Position numbers and translations under genes: made by a program. From Catellatospora methionotrophica (GTDB lineage: Bacteria > Actinomycetota > Actinomycetes > Mycobacteriales > Micromonosporaceae): a stretch of DNA of 64,000 nucleotides. The DNA is taken from contig NZ_JAAOTJ010000006.1 of NCBI RefSeq assembly GCF_011297335.1, positions 248,001-312,000 of the forward strand, given 5' to 3'. Each line of letters begins with the position of its first letter. The stretch's first letter is position 1. Below are positions 1 through 9,016 of this stretch, piece by piece. Below the pieces are notes generated by a model, which ran no database searches, was not told where the DNA came from, and was given only the letters and a program-made list of their open reading frames with translations.

Positions 1-10
1 GGCCGCGCCC

Positions 11-607
11 GTGCGGAAGGCGGCGGCCAAGCCCGCCGCGGCGGCCGCTGACGCCAAGAAGTCGGCGCGCGCCACCACCACGGCCACCCGGCGGCCCGCC
101 GCCGGGACGGAAGAGAATCCCCCCGCCCAGGCAACGCCGAGCGCCGCCACGACCGCGGCCGAGGGAGCGACCATGGTCAAACCTGCCGAGTCCAAGACCG
201 CCAGCCGTACGGGCGCCAAGGCGACCGCGGCGAAGAAGGGTGATCGCAGCGCCGCGGAGACCGAGAAGATCCGGGTAGCACTCACCGCGCGCCGTGACGA
301 GCTGCAGGAGGAGTACGACCACACGCTCGTGGAGATCGCCGAACTGCAGCGCGACCGGCTCACCGACTCGGCCGGCGACGACCAGGCCGACACCGGCACC
401 AAGACGTTCGAGCGCGAGCAGGAGATCACCCTCGCGAACAACATCCTCGAGCGGATCACCCAGGTCGAGCGCGCCCTGGAGCGCCTCGACGAGGGCAGCT
501 ACGGGTGGTGCGAGAAGTGCGGCAACCCGATCCCGGTGGAGCGGCTGGCCGCGTTCCCGTCGGCCACCCTGTGCGTGACGTGCAAGCAGCTGGAAGAGCG
601 CCGCTGA
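11..607 (+). CDS. TraR/DksA-family C4 zinc-finger protein
   Basis: The C-terminal half carries the DksA/TraR layout: a helical hairpin (about residues 85-150) followed by a zinc finger with CEKC about 20 residues before CVTC near the C-terminus. The family binds RNA polymerase in the secondary channel; actinobacterial members are poorly characterised. The first 90 residues are Ala/Lys/Thr-rich and look disordered. The frame is open to the left window edge, so the GTG at 11 may not be the true start; an in-frame ATG at 173 (MVKPAES) is an alternative and would leave about 144 residues, closer to the family's usual size. The gene ends 84 bp before lspA on the same strand. Confidence 0.8.
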   Translation: MRKAAAKPAAAAADAKKSARATTTATRRPAAGTEENPPAQATPSAATTAAEGATMVKPAESKTASRTGAKATAAKKGDRSAAETEKIRVALTARRDELQEEYDHTLVEIAELQRDRLTDSAGDDQADTGTKTFEREQEITLANNILERITQVERALERLDEGSYGWCEKCGNPIPVERLAAFPSATLCVTCKQLEERR

Positions 608-691
608 GGGCCGGTTCCCGGCCGGGACAGCCGACCCGGCATGATCGTACGAAGGGGCGCGTCCGCGCCCGGTGACTTGGGGAGTGTGTCG

Positions 692-1303
692 GTGCAGCAG
701 GACAACCAGCGGGAACCGGAGCACTCCCCACCTCGGATCGGGCGTGGCAAGGCCCTGACGGTCTTCGCGGGGATGGCCGTGTTCGCGCTGGCGCTGGACA
801 TCGCCACCAAGGAGTGGGCGACCAAGCTCGACCCGCAGGAGCCGATCAAGGTGCTCGGCGGGGCGGTCTACATGTCGCTGACCCGTAACAGCGGGGCGGC
901 GTTCAGCCTGTTCGCCGACCACACCTACATCTTCCCGATCATCGCCCTGGGCGTGCTCACCTGGATCGGCTTCATGGCCCGCCACCTGCGCTCGCTGCCG
1001 TGGGCGCTCGCGCTGGGCATGGTGCTCGGCGGCGTGGTGGGCAACCTGGCCGACCGCATCTTCCGGGCCCCGGCCCCGTTCCACGGGCACGTGGTCGACT
1101 TCATCAGCGTGCTCCACCCGCACGGCCAGGCCTTCCCGATCTTCAACGTCGCGGACATGGCGCTGGTCGGCGGCGTGAGCCTGGCCATCCTGCTGGAGCT
1201 GCTGGGCCGCCAGCGCGACGGCACCCGCATCACCTCGGACAAGAAGACCGGCGACGAGCCCGCCCAGGCCGTCCCCGCCGACCGTGGCGCCCCGACGTGG
1301 TGA
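692..1303 (+). CDS. lspA: Lipoprotein signal peptidase II
   Basis: Aspartic membrane protease that removes the signal peptide from diacylated prolipoproteins. Four hydrophobic segments are visible, and both catalytic Asp motifs are present: GNLADR (about residue 120) and FNVADMA (about residue 153). The GTG at 692 is preferred because GGGGAG (679-684) lies 7 nt upstream; in-frame starts at 641 (ATG) and 686 (GTG) are possible but 641 has no ribosome binding site. The protein of 203 residues has a longer charged C-terminal tail than E. coli LspA, common in actinobacteria. Its stop overlaps the next start (GTGA, 1300-1303), so translational coupling to the pseudouridine synthase is likely. Confidence 0.95.
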   Translation: MQQDNQREPEHSPPRIGRGKALTVFAGMAVFALALDIATKEWATKLDPQEPIKVLGGAVYMSLTRNSGAAFSLFADHTYIFPIIALGVLTWIGFMARHLRSLPWALALGMVLGGVVGNLADRIFRAPAPFHGHVVDFISVLHPHGQAFPIFNVADMALVGGVSLAILLELLGRQRDGTRITSDKKTGDEPAQAVPADRGAPTW

Positions 1304-2232
1304 CCGGCGAGACCCGGTCCCTGCCGGTGCCCGACGGGCTGGACGGGATGCGGCTGGACCAGGCGGTGTCCCGGCTGTTCGGGCTGTCGCGCACCGCGGC
1401 GGCCACCCTCGTCGAGGCCGGTGACGCCACCGTCGACGGCGTCGCCCGCGGCAAGTCCGACAAGGTCACCGGCGGCAGCTGGCTGGAGGTGACCCTGCCC
1501 GCCCCGCCCACGGCCCCCGTCGTGGTCGCCCAGCGGGTGGACGGCCTGCGGATCGTGCACAGCGACGACGACATCGTCGTGGTGGACAAGCCCGTCGGCG
1601 TGGCCGCCCACCCCAGCCCCGGCTGGACCGGCCCGACCGTGATCGGCGGCCTGGCCGCGATGGGACAGACCGTCGCCACCAGCGGCGCGGCCGAGCGGCA
1701 GGGTGTCGTGCACCGCCTCGACGTCGGCACCACCGGGCTCATGGTCGTCGCCAAGAGCGAGACCGCGTACAGCGCGCTCAAGTGGGCCTTCAAGCACCGG
1801 GAGGTGGAGAAGCGCTACCACGCGGTGGTGCAGGGCCACCTCGACCCGCTGCGGGGCACGGTCGACGCCCCCATCGACCGGCACCCCACGCACGACTGGA
1901 AGTTCGCGGTGATGTCCGGCGGCAAGCCCAGCATCACTCATTACGACACGCTGGAGGCCTTCCCCTCCGCCAGCCTCGTCGACGTCAGACTGGAGACCGG
2001 GCGCACCCACCAGATCCGGGTGCACTTCTCGGCTCTGCGGCACCCCTGCGTAGGCGACACCACCTACGGCGCCGACCCGACGCTCTCCGCCCGCCTCGGC
2101 CTGCACCGGCAGTGGCTGCACGCGCGGGAGCTCAGCTTCACCCACCCCGGCACCGGACTGGAGGTCCGGTTCGTCAGCGAGTACCCACCGGATCTCGCGC
2201 AGGCGCTCGCGCTGCTGCGCGAAGCCGGCTGA
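1300..2232 (+). CDS. RluA/RluD-family pseudouridine synthase
   Basis: Converts specific uridines of large-subunit rRNA to pseudouridine. The N-terminus (about residues 15-85) resembles an S4 RNA-binding domain; the catalytic core contains [10 protein letters not shown] (about residue 145), where the Asp is the family's nucleophile, and RTHQIRVH further on. The start is the GTG that overlaps the lspA stop (a GTG one codon upstream is equivalent). Length of 310 residues fits RluD. The lspA-rluD order is conserved in many Gram-positive genomes. The specific target position cannot be read from sequence, so no symbol is assigned. Confidence 0.93.
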   Translation: MTGETRSLPVPDGLDGMRLDQAVSRLFGLSRTAAATLVEAGDATVDGVARGKSDKVTGGSWLEVTLPAPPTAPVVVAQRVDGLRIVHSDDDIVVVDKPVGVAAHPSPGWTGPTVIGGLAAMGQTVATSGAAERQGVVHRLDVGTTGLMVVAKSETAYSALKWAFKHREVEKRYHAVVQGHLDPLRGTVDAPIDRHPTHDWKFAVMSGGKPSITHYDTLEAFPSASLVDVRLETGRTHQIRVHFSALRHPCVGDTTYGADPTLSARLGLHRQWLHARELSFTHPGTGLEVRFVSEYPPDLAQALALLREAG

Positions 2233-2279
2233 CACGCGCTCGCGCCCCGGCGCGCGAGGCCGGATGAGAGGAACGCGGG

Positions 2280-3326
2280 ATGCGCCCGCAAAGGTTCTTG
2301 CGCCATCTGGACCAGGTGATAGTGCCGCGGCTCGCGGGCGGCTTCGTCCGCGTCGCCCGTGGGCGACTGCGGATGCGGCTGCTGACCGCGGCCGCCCTGC
2401 TCGGGGTCACCGGAGTGCTGCTGGCGGTCGTGTGGACCGCGCACCGCGGCACCACCACCGTCCCGGAGGCCACGCTCGGCGAGACAGTACAGGTGGGCGT
2501 CGTGCAGGGGCAGTCGGTGCCGCTGTACGCCAAGCAGGCCCGCTCGGAGCTGGCTGGGCTGCTCAAGCGCCCGGCGGCCACCCCGGTGGAGACCTACGCC
2601 CTGGTCAGCCTCAAGGCGTACCTGGCGCCGGAGCGGCTCACGCCGGTGCTCGGCGGCGTCTCGGTGGTCGAGGTCTACGCCCGCGTGCCGCTGGGCAGGA
2701 CGTCGACCGCCTCGGTACGCATCCCGGCGTTCAAGATCCCGGAGGACGTGGTGGCCGGTATGCGGCAGGTCGCCGCGCGCCGGGACACCGACGCGGCCGA
2801 CTTCCAGGGGCTGGCCGGCAAGCTGACCACCGCCGACGCCGAGGAGCAGCGCCTGCGCGACACCTACCTGGGCGGTTCCGAGGTCGCGCGGGCCGAGGCC
2901 GAGGCCTACCGCAAGGGCTGCACCTGCGTGTACGCCGCGGTGGTGCGGGCGACCCCGGTGGCGCTGGACCAGATCGCGTCCCGCCCCGAGGTGCGCGCGG
3001 TCGACCCCGCGCCCGAGGTGCGCCGGCTGGACCGGGCGGTCTTCCTGCCCCCGCTGCCGGAGCAGGTGGGCCAGCTCGACCCGTCGGCCTCGCCCAGCGC
3101 CAGCGCCGCGGCCTCGCCGAGCGCGTCGCCCAGCGCGCAGCCGAGCCGCACGCCCAGCGCCGAGCCGAGCGATCCGGGCGGCGGGCCGAGCGATCCGGGC
3201 CCGGCGTCGCCGCCCGCGTCCCCGGTCGCCGAGACGAGCCCGTCGGACGACGGCCCGGCGTCGCCGCCCGCGTCCCCGGCACACGCGCCCTCGGCGGCGG
3301 CGTCCGAGGCGGGCGAGGCGGGCTGA
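2280..3326 (+). CDS. Membrane-anchored protein with Ser/Pro/Ala-rich tail, function unknown
   Basis: No family recognised. The 348-residue protein has an Arg-rich cytoplasmic N-terminus, one hydrophobic segment (about residues 33-52) without a clear cleavage site, and then an extracytoplasmic part of about 210 residues with two nearby Cys (CTC). The last 75 residues are a Ser/Pro/Ala-rich linker that includes a duplicated coding segment (around 3204-3228 and 3261-3285). The layout suggests a type II membrane protein whose tail may span or contact the cell wall. It starts 47 bp after the pseudouridine synthase on the same strand. Confidence 0.75.
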   Translation: MRPQRFLRHLDQVIVPRLAGGFVRVARGRLRMRLLTAAALLGVTGVLLAVVWTAHRGTTTVPEATLGETVQVGVVQGQSVPLYAKQARSELAGLLKRPAATPVETYALVSLKAYLAPERLTPVLGGVSVVEVYARVPLGRTSTASVRIPAFKIPEDVVAGMRQVAARRDTDAADFQGLAGKLTTADAEEQRLRDTYLGGSEVARAEAEAYRKGCTCVYAAVVRATPVALDQIASRPEVRAVDPAPEVRRLDRAVFLPPLPEQVGQLDPSASPSASAAASPSASPSAQPSRTPSAEPSDPGGGPSDPGPASPPASPVAETSPSDDGPASPPASPAHAPSAAASEAGEAG

Positions 3327-3557
3327 GCGCGCGGGGGCGTCCCTCGCGGGTGTCCGCACCCTGCATCGAGTGGCGTCGTTGAGCAGGGGGAGACCCGGAT
3401 CGCAAGACCTGTTCACCTCTTCTTCGCGGCAATCGGCCGCCAGGGTCTGGAGGTGTGGGTGCCAGAACACATAGGGTGGTCAAGCTGGTGTCGAGGTGCG
3501 TAGCCTGGCACACAATTGATCATCGATCACTCTGGCAGGGCGGGGAGGGCGCACACC

Positions 3558-4595
3558 GTGGAGCGCAACGGGCAGCGGGGCGACGGTCCCACGGCTTGGG
3601 GCCGACCCGGCGAGCTGACGCCCGCCGAGGCGACCTCACGCTGGCGGGTGCTGCTCGACCGAGCCCGCGCCGCGCCGCCCCGCGACCCGGCTGAGCCGCC
3701 GGCGGGACCGGCCACTGCCAGCCCGGCCGGTCCCGCGTACGGCGCGCCCGCCGGGCGGCTCGAGTGGCGTCCCGCGGCCCGCGCCGACGACGTCGACCAC
3801 GCCGTGTCGTTGCTGCGCCGGGAGCTGGGCGGCCCCAAGGTGCTGGCGTTCGCCAATCCCAAGGGCGGCGTGCACAAGACCACCGCCACCGTGCTGGCCG
3901 CGGCGACCATCGGCAGCGTGCGCGGGCGCGGCGTGCTGGCCTGGGACGACAACGAGCTGCGCGGCACGCTCGGCCTGCGGGCGGGCAGCGCTCGGCACGC
4001 GCGCACCATCCGCCACCTGCTCAGCGACCTGCTGGAGATCGAGAACGCGCCGCTGCCCGAGCTGAAGGACCGGCTCGACGACTACCTGCGGCACGCCTCC
4101 GACGGGTCCTACGACGTGCTGGCCGGCGAGGAGAACCCGCGCTTCGCCCAGCGCCTGGATCAGCACACCGTGCGCCGGGTGCTGGACCTGCTGTGCCGCA
4201 CCCACGACATCGTCTGCGTGGACACCGGCAACAATGTGGAGAGCGCCAACTGGCAGACGGTGATCCGCGCCGCCGACCAGCTCGTGATCACCACGGTGCC
4301 GCGCGAGGACGCCGCGTTCACCGCCGACTGGATGATCGACCTGCTGCACGAGGTCGGTCTCGGCAAGCTGGCCGAGAACGCGGTGACGCTGCTGTCGTGC
4401 GCCACCCCGGGCACCTCGCCGCTGCTGGAGGACCTGCGCAAGCACTTCGCCACGCGTACCCGCGCGGTGGTCGTGGTGCCCTTCGACCCGGCCCTGGAGA
4501 CCGGCTCGTCGATCGAGTACGGCGCACTCCAGCAGACCACGAAGCGGGCCTGGTTGAACGCGGCCTCGGTGATGGTGGAGCCGTTCGCCCGGTGA
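3558..4595 (+). CDS. ParA/MinD-like deviant Walker ATPase
   Basis: SIMIBI-class ATPase of 345 residues. A Pro/Ala-rich N-terminal extension (about 90 residues) precedes the deviant Walker A loop KGGVHKTT; most ParA/MinD proteins have Gly in place of this His. The switch-type motif VDTGNN follows about 120 residues later. The GTG at 3558 is chosen because GGGGAGGG lies 8 nt upstream; an ATG at 3516 in frame has no ribosome binding site. Members with a Pro-rich N-terminus occur near ESX secretion loci (EspI-like), and a WXG100-type toxin locus begins 4 kb downstream, but a direct link is only inference. No ParB partner is adjacent. Confidence 0.82.
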   Translation: MERNGQRGDGPTAWGRPGELTPAEATSRWRVLLDRARAAPPRDPAEPPAGPATASPAGPAYGAPAGRLEWRPAARADDVDHAVSLLRRELGGPKVLAFANPKGGVHKTTATVLAAATIGSVRGRGVLAWDDNELRGTLGLRAGSARHARTIRHLLSDLLEIENAPLPELKDRLDDYLRHASDGSYDVLAGEENPRFAQRLDQHTVRRVLDLLCRTHDIVCVDTGNNVESANWQTVIRAADQLVITTVPREDAAFTADWMIDLLHEVGLGKLAENAVTLLSCATPGTSPLLEDLRKHFATRTRAVVVVPFDPALETGSSIEYGALQQTTKRAWLNAASVMVEPFAR

Positions 4596-4620
4596 CCCCG
4601 GCCCGCTGCAGCGACCAAGT

Positions 4621-4652
4621 AGTCAAAGAATTGACCGGTCAACTCTTTGACT
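4621..4652. promoter_or_regulatory. 32-bp near-perfect palindrome (operator candidate)
   Basis: Two 16-bp arms meet with no spacer at CC|GG; only one base pair fails to match. The central 12 bp TTGACCGGTCAA is a perfect palindrome. The site covers the -35 element and most of the spacer of the promoter proposed at 4631-4659, so a bound dimer or tetramer should block it. The regulator is unknown. Confidence 0.7.
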
Positions 4653-4659
4653 GTAGGGT
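4631..4659 (+). promoter_or_regulatory. Sigma-A-type promoter for a leaderless transcript
   Basis: TTGACC (4631-4636), a 17-bp spacer and TAGGGT (4654-4659). Transcription would begin around 4666-4667, exactly at the GTG start of the 88-aa gene, so the mRNA would be leaderless. The same transcript would continue into dnaE. Confidence 0.65.
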
Positions 4660-4666
4660 CGGCTGG

Positions 4667-4933
4667 GTGGACAGGCATTCCTCCGCTGAGAGCGGCACCG
4701 CAGCTGACGTCCATGATCCCGCCGAGACCCCTCCGGCGGAGCAGATCAGGGCGGCTGTCGACCGCTGCCTCGACGCCGAGCGCGCGTTGAAAGAACTGCT
4801 GGTGTCCATCGATGGCAGCAAGGCGCTGACGCGTAACGAAGTCGCTCGGCTGTGTGAGCGGTGGCGGTCTCGTCCCACCGTGTTGAAGCTTCTTGCCGGC
4901 GGCAGCTCCTGGGAGGATGAGCAGAGTGAGTAG
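4667..4933 (+). CDS. Small protein of unknown function preceding dnaE
   Basis: 88 residues. A polar disordered N-terminus of about 25 residues is followed by predicted helices; the segment KALTRNEVARLCERW resembles part of a helix-turn-helix but no family is recognised. The GTG start at 4667 coincides with the expected transcription start of the promoter at 4631-4659. The stop lies 8 nt inside dnaE, indicating coupling. Because a strong palindrome overlaps its promoter, this gene may be the autoregulated first gene of the dnaE transcript; that is inference. Confidence 0.65.
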   Translation: MDRHSSAESGTAADVHDPAETPPAEQIRAAVDRCLDAERALKELLVSIDGSKALTRNEVARLCERWRSRPTVLKLLAGGSSWEDEQSE

Positions 4934-7900
4934 CAGTAGCCATGGGCAGTTCGTCCACCTGCACGTTCACACGGAGTACTCGATCCTCGACGGTGCCGCC
5001 CGCATCAAGAAGATGATGAAGACGGCCCGTGAGCTGGGTATGCCCGCGGTGGCGATCACCGACCACGGCAACCTGCACGGGCTGTACGAGTTCTTCAAAG
5101 AGGCGAAAGCCGCCGAGCTGACCCCGGTGCTGGGCATCGAGGCGTATCTCGCGCCCGGCGATCGCGGTGTCCGCAAGCCGGTGCGGTGGGGCACAGCCGC
5201 GCAGAAGGACGACGACGTCTCGGGTTCGGGTCGTTACACGCACGCCACGTTGTGGGCGTCGAACGCCGTGGGTCTGCGCAACCTGATCCGCCTGTCGTCC
5301 CGGGCGGCGCAGGAGGGCATGTACGGCAAGCCGCGGATGGACGCCGAGCTGCTCTCCGAGTACGCGACCGGCATCATGGCCACCACCGGATGCCCGTCGG
5401 GTGAGGTGCAGACGCGGCTGCGGCTCGGCCAGGTCGACGAGGCGATGGCGGCAGCCGGCCGCTACCGGGAGATCTTCGGCGCGGAGAACTACTTCCTCGA
5501 GCTGATGGACCACGGCCTCAGCATCGAGAAGCGGGTTCGGGACGGGCTGGTCGACATCGGCCGGAAGCTCGGCATCCGCCCGGTCGTGACCAACGACTCG
5601 CACTACGTCGTGGCCAGCGAGGCGACCTCGCACGACGCGCTGCTGTGCGTGCAGACCAACGCGCAGATCACCGACCAGAAGAGGTTCCGTTTCGACGGCA
5701 CCGGCTACTACCTGAAGTCGGCGCAGGAGATGTACGCGATCGACTCCTCCGACGTCTGGCAGGAGGGCTGCGCCAACACGCTGCTCATCGCCGAGCGGGT
5801 CGACACCACCGACATGTTCAAGTACCACAACCTGATGCCGCGGTTCACCGTCCCGGACGGGCACACCGAGGCGAGCTACTTCGCCGAGCAGGTGTGGGAG
5901 GGCATGGCCCGCCGGTTCCCGGACGGGATCCCGCAGGCGCAGCGCGAGCAGGCCGAGTATGAGATCGGTGTCATCAACGACATGGGTTTCCCGGCGTACT
6001 TCCTGGTCGTGTCGGACATGATTCGGTGGGCCAAGAGCAACGGGTATCCGGTCGGTCCCGGTCGCGGCTCCGCGGCGGGCGCGATCGTCGCTTACGCCCT
6101 GGACATCACCGACCTCGATCCGCTGCCGCACGGTCTGATCTTCGAGCGGTTCCTCAATCCCGAGCGCGTCTCGATGCCCGATATCGACACCGACTTCGAC
6201 GAAGCCGGCCGGGTCGCGGTGCTGGGATACCTGACCGAGAAGTACGGCGCGGACAAGGTCGCGCAGATCGCGACGTACGGCACGATCAAGGCCAAGGCCG
6301 CGCTCAAGGATGCGGCGCGAGTCCTCGGTCACCCGTTCAGCGTCGGTGACCGCATCACCAAGGCGATGCCGCCGGCCGTCATGGGCAAGGACATTCCGCT
6401 CTCGGGGATCTTCGACGAGAGCCACCCGCGCTACGTCGAGGCGGCCGAATTCCGGGCGCTGCACGACAGCGACCCGATCGTCCAGGAGGTCGTCGGGGTC
6501 GCGAAGGGCCTGGAAGGACTGGTCCGCAGCACCGGCGTGCACGCTGCCGGTGTGCTGCTGTCGTCCGAGCCGCTCATGGACCACATCCCCCTGATGGTCC
6601 GCGACGCCGACGGTGCGGTGATCACCCAGTGGGAGTATCCGGTCTGCGAGGCCGTCGGCGCTCTCAAGATGGACCTTCTCGGCCTGCGCAACCTGACGAT
6701 CATCGACAACGCCGTCCGGCACATCGAAGCCACCACCGGCCAGCGCATCGACCTGCTGTCGCTGACGCTGGACGACCCGAAGGCCTACCAGCTGCTGGCC
6801 GCCGGTGACACCCTGGGCGTGTTCCAGCTCGACGGCGGGCCGATGCGGGCCCTGCTGCGGCTGATGCAGCCCGACAACTTCGAGGACATCTCCGCCGCGC
6901 TGGCGCTGTACCGGCCAGGGCCGATGGGTGCCAACTCGCACACGAACTACGCGCTGCGCAAGACCGGCCAGCAGGAAGTCGTGGCGATCCACCCCGAGCT
7001 CGCCGAACCCCTGAACGAGATCCTCGGGCCGACGCACGGCCTGATCGTGTACCAGGAGCAGGTGCAGCAGGCCGCGGTGAAGCTGGCCGGCTACAGCCTC
7101 GGCAAGGCCGACAACCTGCGTAAGGCCATGGGTAAGAAGGTCAAGGCCGTCCTTGACAAGGAGTTCGTGCCGTTCCGTGACGGCATGCGCGTCAACGGGT
7201 ACAGCGACGAGGCGATCCAGACGCTGTGGGACATCCTCGTGCCGTTCGCGGACTACGCCTTCAACAAGGCGCACACCGCGTCGTACGGACTGGTGTCGTA
7301 CTGGACCGCTTATCTCAAAGCCAACTACCCGGCCGAATACATGGCCGCGCTGCTGACCTCGGTCGGCGACGACAAAGACAAGATGGCGTCCTATCTCGGT
7401 GAATGTCGCCGGATGGCGTTGAAGGTGCTCCAGCCCGATGTCAACGAGTCGCTGCTGGAGTTCGCGCCCGTATCGGGCGACATCCGGTTCGGCCTCGGCG
7501 CCATCCAGAACATCGGCGCGAACGTCGTCAACGCGATCGTGCAGTCCCGCCGGGAGAAGGGCGCCTTCGTCTCCTTCGAGGACTTCCTGGCCAAGGTGCC
7601 ACTGGCCGTCTGCAACAAGCGGGTGGTGGAATCGCTGATCAAGGCGGGGGCCTTCGACTCGCTCGGCCACACCCGCCGCGGGCTGCTGGGCGTGCACGAA
7701 CAGGCCGTGGACGGCGTCACCGGCGTCAAGAAGCAGGAAGCCAACGGCCAGGACGACCTGTTCGGGCAGATGTTCGGCGCGTCCGACAGCGACCAGCCTG
7801 CCGCGATCAAAGTCGTCGGCCTCGACCTGGACAACATCGACTCCGTGGAGTGGGACCGCAAGACCCTGCTCGGCTTCGAGAGGGAGATGCTGGGGCTCTA

Positions 7901-8492
7901 CGTCTCCAGCCATCCGCTCGCCGGCGCCGAGCGGGTCCTGCGTGCCAACAGCGAGATCAGCATCGCCGCCATCGAAGCCGACGAACTGCCCGACCGCCAC
8001 CAGGTCGTCATCGCCGGCATCCTGACCTCGGTCCAGCACCGGGTCACCAAGCAGGGCAAGCCGTGGGCTTCCATGACACTGGAGGATCTCGACGGCAACG
8101 TCGAGGTGCTGTGCTTCCCCAAGGCGTACGAGGTGTTCCGCAGCCACCTGGCCACCGACGCGATCATCGCGGTCAAGGGCAACATCAACCGGCGCGACAG
8201 CGGCGCGGCCGTCTCGATGTCCGACATGAGCCTGATCTCCATCGGCGAAGACGACCTGGCCGAGAACCCGCCCGTGGTGCTGCACCTGTCCGCCGACCGG
8301 ATCCTGAACGACGACGGGTTCCACGACCAGTTGTGCCAGATCACCCGCTCCTACCCGGGTAAGAGCCCGCTCTACGTGAACCTCAAGCATGAGCGCGGCG
8401 TCTCACGCTGGGATCTGTGCGTCCAGGTGGCGCCGTCGGTGCCCTTCATGAGCGACATCAAAGCCCTGGCCGGGCCGGGAGTCATCCGCTGA
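4926..8492 (+). CDS. dnaE: DNA polymerase III alpha subunit (DnaE1 type)
   Basis: Replicative polymerase subunit of 1188 residues, normal length for DnaE1. Order of domains: PHP domain opening with HLHVHTEYS (about residue 12) and containing AITDHGNLHG; polymerase core with the catalytic PDIDTDFD (about residues 418-425); helix-hairpin-helix region; and an OB fold (about residues 1025-1100) starting VVIAGILTSV. The GTG at 4926 is chosen over the ATG at 4917 because GGGAGG (4911-4916) is 9 nt upstream of the former and touches the latter. The gene overlaps the 88-aa gene by 8 nt. A 65-bp palindrome lies downstream. Confidence 0.97.
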   Translation: MSSSSHGQFVHLHVHTEYSILDGAARIKKMMKTARELGMPAVAITDHGNLHGLYEFFKEAKAAELTPVLGIEAYLAPGDRGVRKPVRWGTAAQKDDDVSGSGRYTHATLWASNAVGLRNLIRLSSRAAQEGMYGKPRMDAELLSEYATGIMATTGCPSGEVQTRLRLGQVDEAMAAAGRYREIFGAENYFLELMDHGLSIEKRVRDGLVDIGRKLGIRPVVTNDSHYVVASEATSHDALLCVQTNAQITDQKRFRFDGTGYYLKSAQEMYAIDSSDVWQEGCANTLLIAERVDTTDMFKYHNLMPRFTVPDGHTEASYFAEQVWEGMARRFPDGIPQAQREQAEYEIGVINDMGFPAYFLVVSDMIRWAKSNGYPVGPGRGSAAGAIVAYALDITDLDPLPHGLIFERFLNPERVSMPDIDTDFDEAGRVAVLGYLTEKYGADKVAQIATYGTIKAKAALKDAARVLGHPFSVGDRITKAMPPAVMGKDIPLSGIFDESHPRYVEAAEFRALHDSDPIVQEVVGVAKGLEGLVRSTGVHAAGVLLSSEPLMDHIPLMVRDADGAVITQWEYPVCEAVGALKMDLLGLRNLTIIDNAVRHIEATTGQRIDLLSLTLDDPKAYQLLAAGDTLGVFQLDGGPMRALLRLMQPDNFEDISAALALYRPGPMGANSHTNYALRKTGQQEVVAIHPELAEPLNEILGPTHGLIVYQEQVQQAAVKLAGYSLGKADNLRKAMGKKVKAVLDKEFVPFRDGMRVNGYSDEAIQTLWDILVPFADYAFNKAHTASYGLVSYWTAYLKANYPAEYMAALLTSVGDDKDKMASYLGECRRMALKVLQPDVNESLLEFAPVSGDIRFGLGAIQNIGANVVNAIVQSRREKGAFVSFEDFLAKVPLAVCNKRVVESLIKAGAFDSLGHTRRGLLGVHEQAVDGVTGVKKQEANGQDDLFGQMFGASDSDQPAAIKVVGLDLDNIDSVEWDRKTLLGFEREMLGLYVSSHPLAGAERVLRANSEISIAAIEADELPDRHQVVIAGILTSVQHRVTKQGKPWASMTLEDLDGNVEVLCFPKAYEVFRSHLATDAIIAVKGNINRRDSGAAVSMSDMSLISIGEDDLAENPPVVLHLSADRILNDDGFHDQLCQITRSYPGKSPLYVNLKHERGVSRWDLCVQVAPSVPFMSDIKALAGPGVIR

Positions 8493-8538
8493 CGGCGCTC
8501 GCGCCCGGGCCGTCCCGGCACCTGGCCGTCGCCTCGCG

Positions 8539-8603
8539 ATGATCGCTGTTTCGGGTCAGAAGGTCAGGTCTGACCTCACCTTTTGACCCGAAACAGCGAT
8601 CAT
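8539..8603. terminator. 65-bp palindrome, family A copy 1 (probable bidirectional terminator)
   Basis: Perfect 20-bp inverted repeat (8539-8558 and 8584-8603) with a second, nearly complete stem inside (AAGGT...ACCTT around AGGTC/GACCT), so almost all 65 nt can pair. It sits between the converging dnaE and the minus-strand WXG100-like gene. Its left arm shares 21 identical bases with the copy at 29493-29513. Confidence 0.8.
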
Positions 8604-8632
8604 GAAAGCGGGGAGTGCGGGGCCGGAAGTGG

Positions 8633-9016
8633 TTAGACCGGGATGTCGGGTTTGTGGTTGGCGGCCTGGGTGGTGCGTTTGGCGGCGGCGATGTCGGTGT
8701 CGGTGGTGACGGTGGCGGCCTGGGAGATGTTGCCGCCCATGGATTCCAGGGCGGTGCCCACCTGGCGCCAGAGGGCCAGAATGTTGGGCGCGATCTCGGC
8801 GTAGCCCTTGTCGAGGGCCTTGCCAACGTCGTCCATGCCCCAGGGTTTGGCCTGGCCGGCGGACTCGATGCTCGCGCCGGTGCCGTTGCGCAGGGCGGTC
8901 ACGTCCTTGCCCGCCGCGGTCATCCGGCTGCCGGCGTCGCGGGCCAGGTCGAGGTCGAGGTGGGTGCCGTCGCCCGGAGGCCAGCTCATCGGGCGGATCG
9001 GGATGCCCTCGCTCAT
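8633..9016 (-). CDS. WXG100-sized helical protein of the toxin locus
   Basis: 127 residues, mostly predicted helix with Ala/Thr-rich segments and no signal peptide or membrane segment. Size, helical character and location beside a WXG100-like polymorphic toxin suggest an ESX/type VII-associated protein, though the WXG turn itself is not clear (a WRQVG segment lies near residue 83). The ATG overlaps the stop of the YbaB-like gene (ATGA at 9013-9016), so the two are co-translated. A secretion partner or chaperone role is inference. Confidence 0.7.
   Translation of the reverse strand: MSEGIPIRPMSWPPGDGTHLDLDLARDAGSRMTAAGKDVTALRNGTGASIESAGQAKPWGMDDVGKALDKGYAEIAPNILALWRQVGTALESMGGNISQAATVTTDTDIAAAKRTTQAANHKPDIPV

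Noticed and set aside
3517-3529. 13-bp palindrome TGATC-ATC-GATCA upstream of the ParA-like gene
   Set aside because: Short, and GATC words are common; no promoter element is placed convincingly around it.
4746-8390. 1214-codon minus-strand open frame opposite dnaE
   Set aside because: Antisense shadow of a high-GC gene; its composition is Val/Gly/His/Arg-rich without family motifs, while dnaE is unmistakable.
8539-8603. Insertion-sequence terminal inverted repeats
   Set aside because: The arms are only 25 bp apart and enclose no gene; better explained as a hairpin element.
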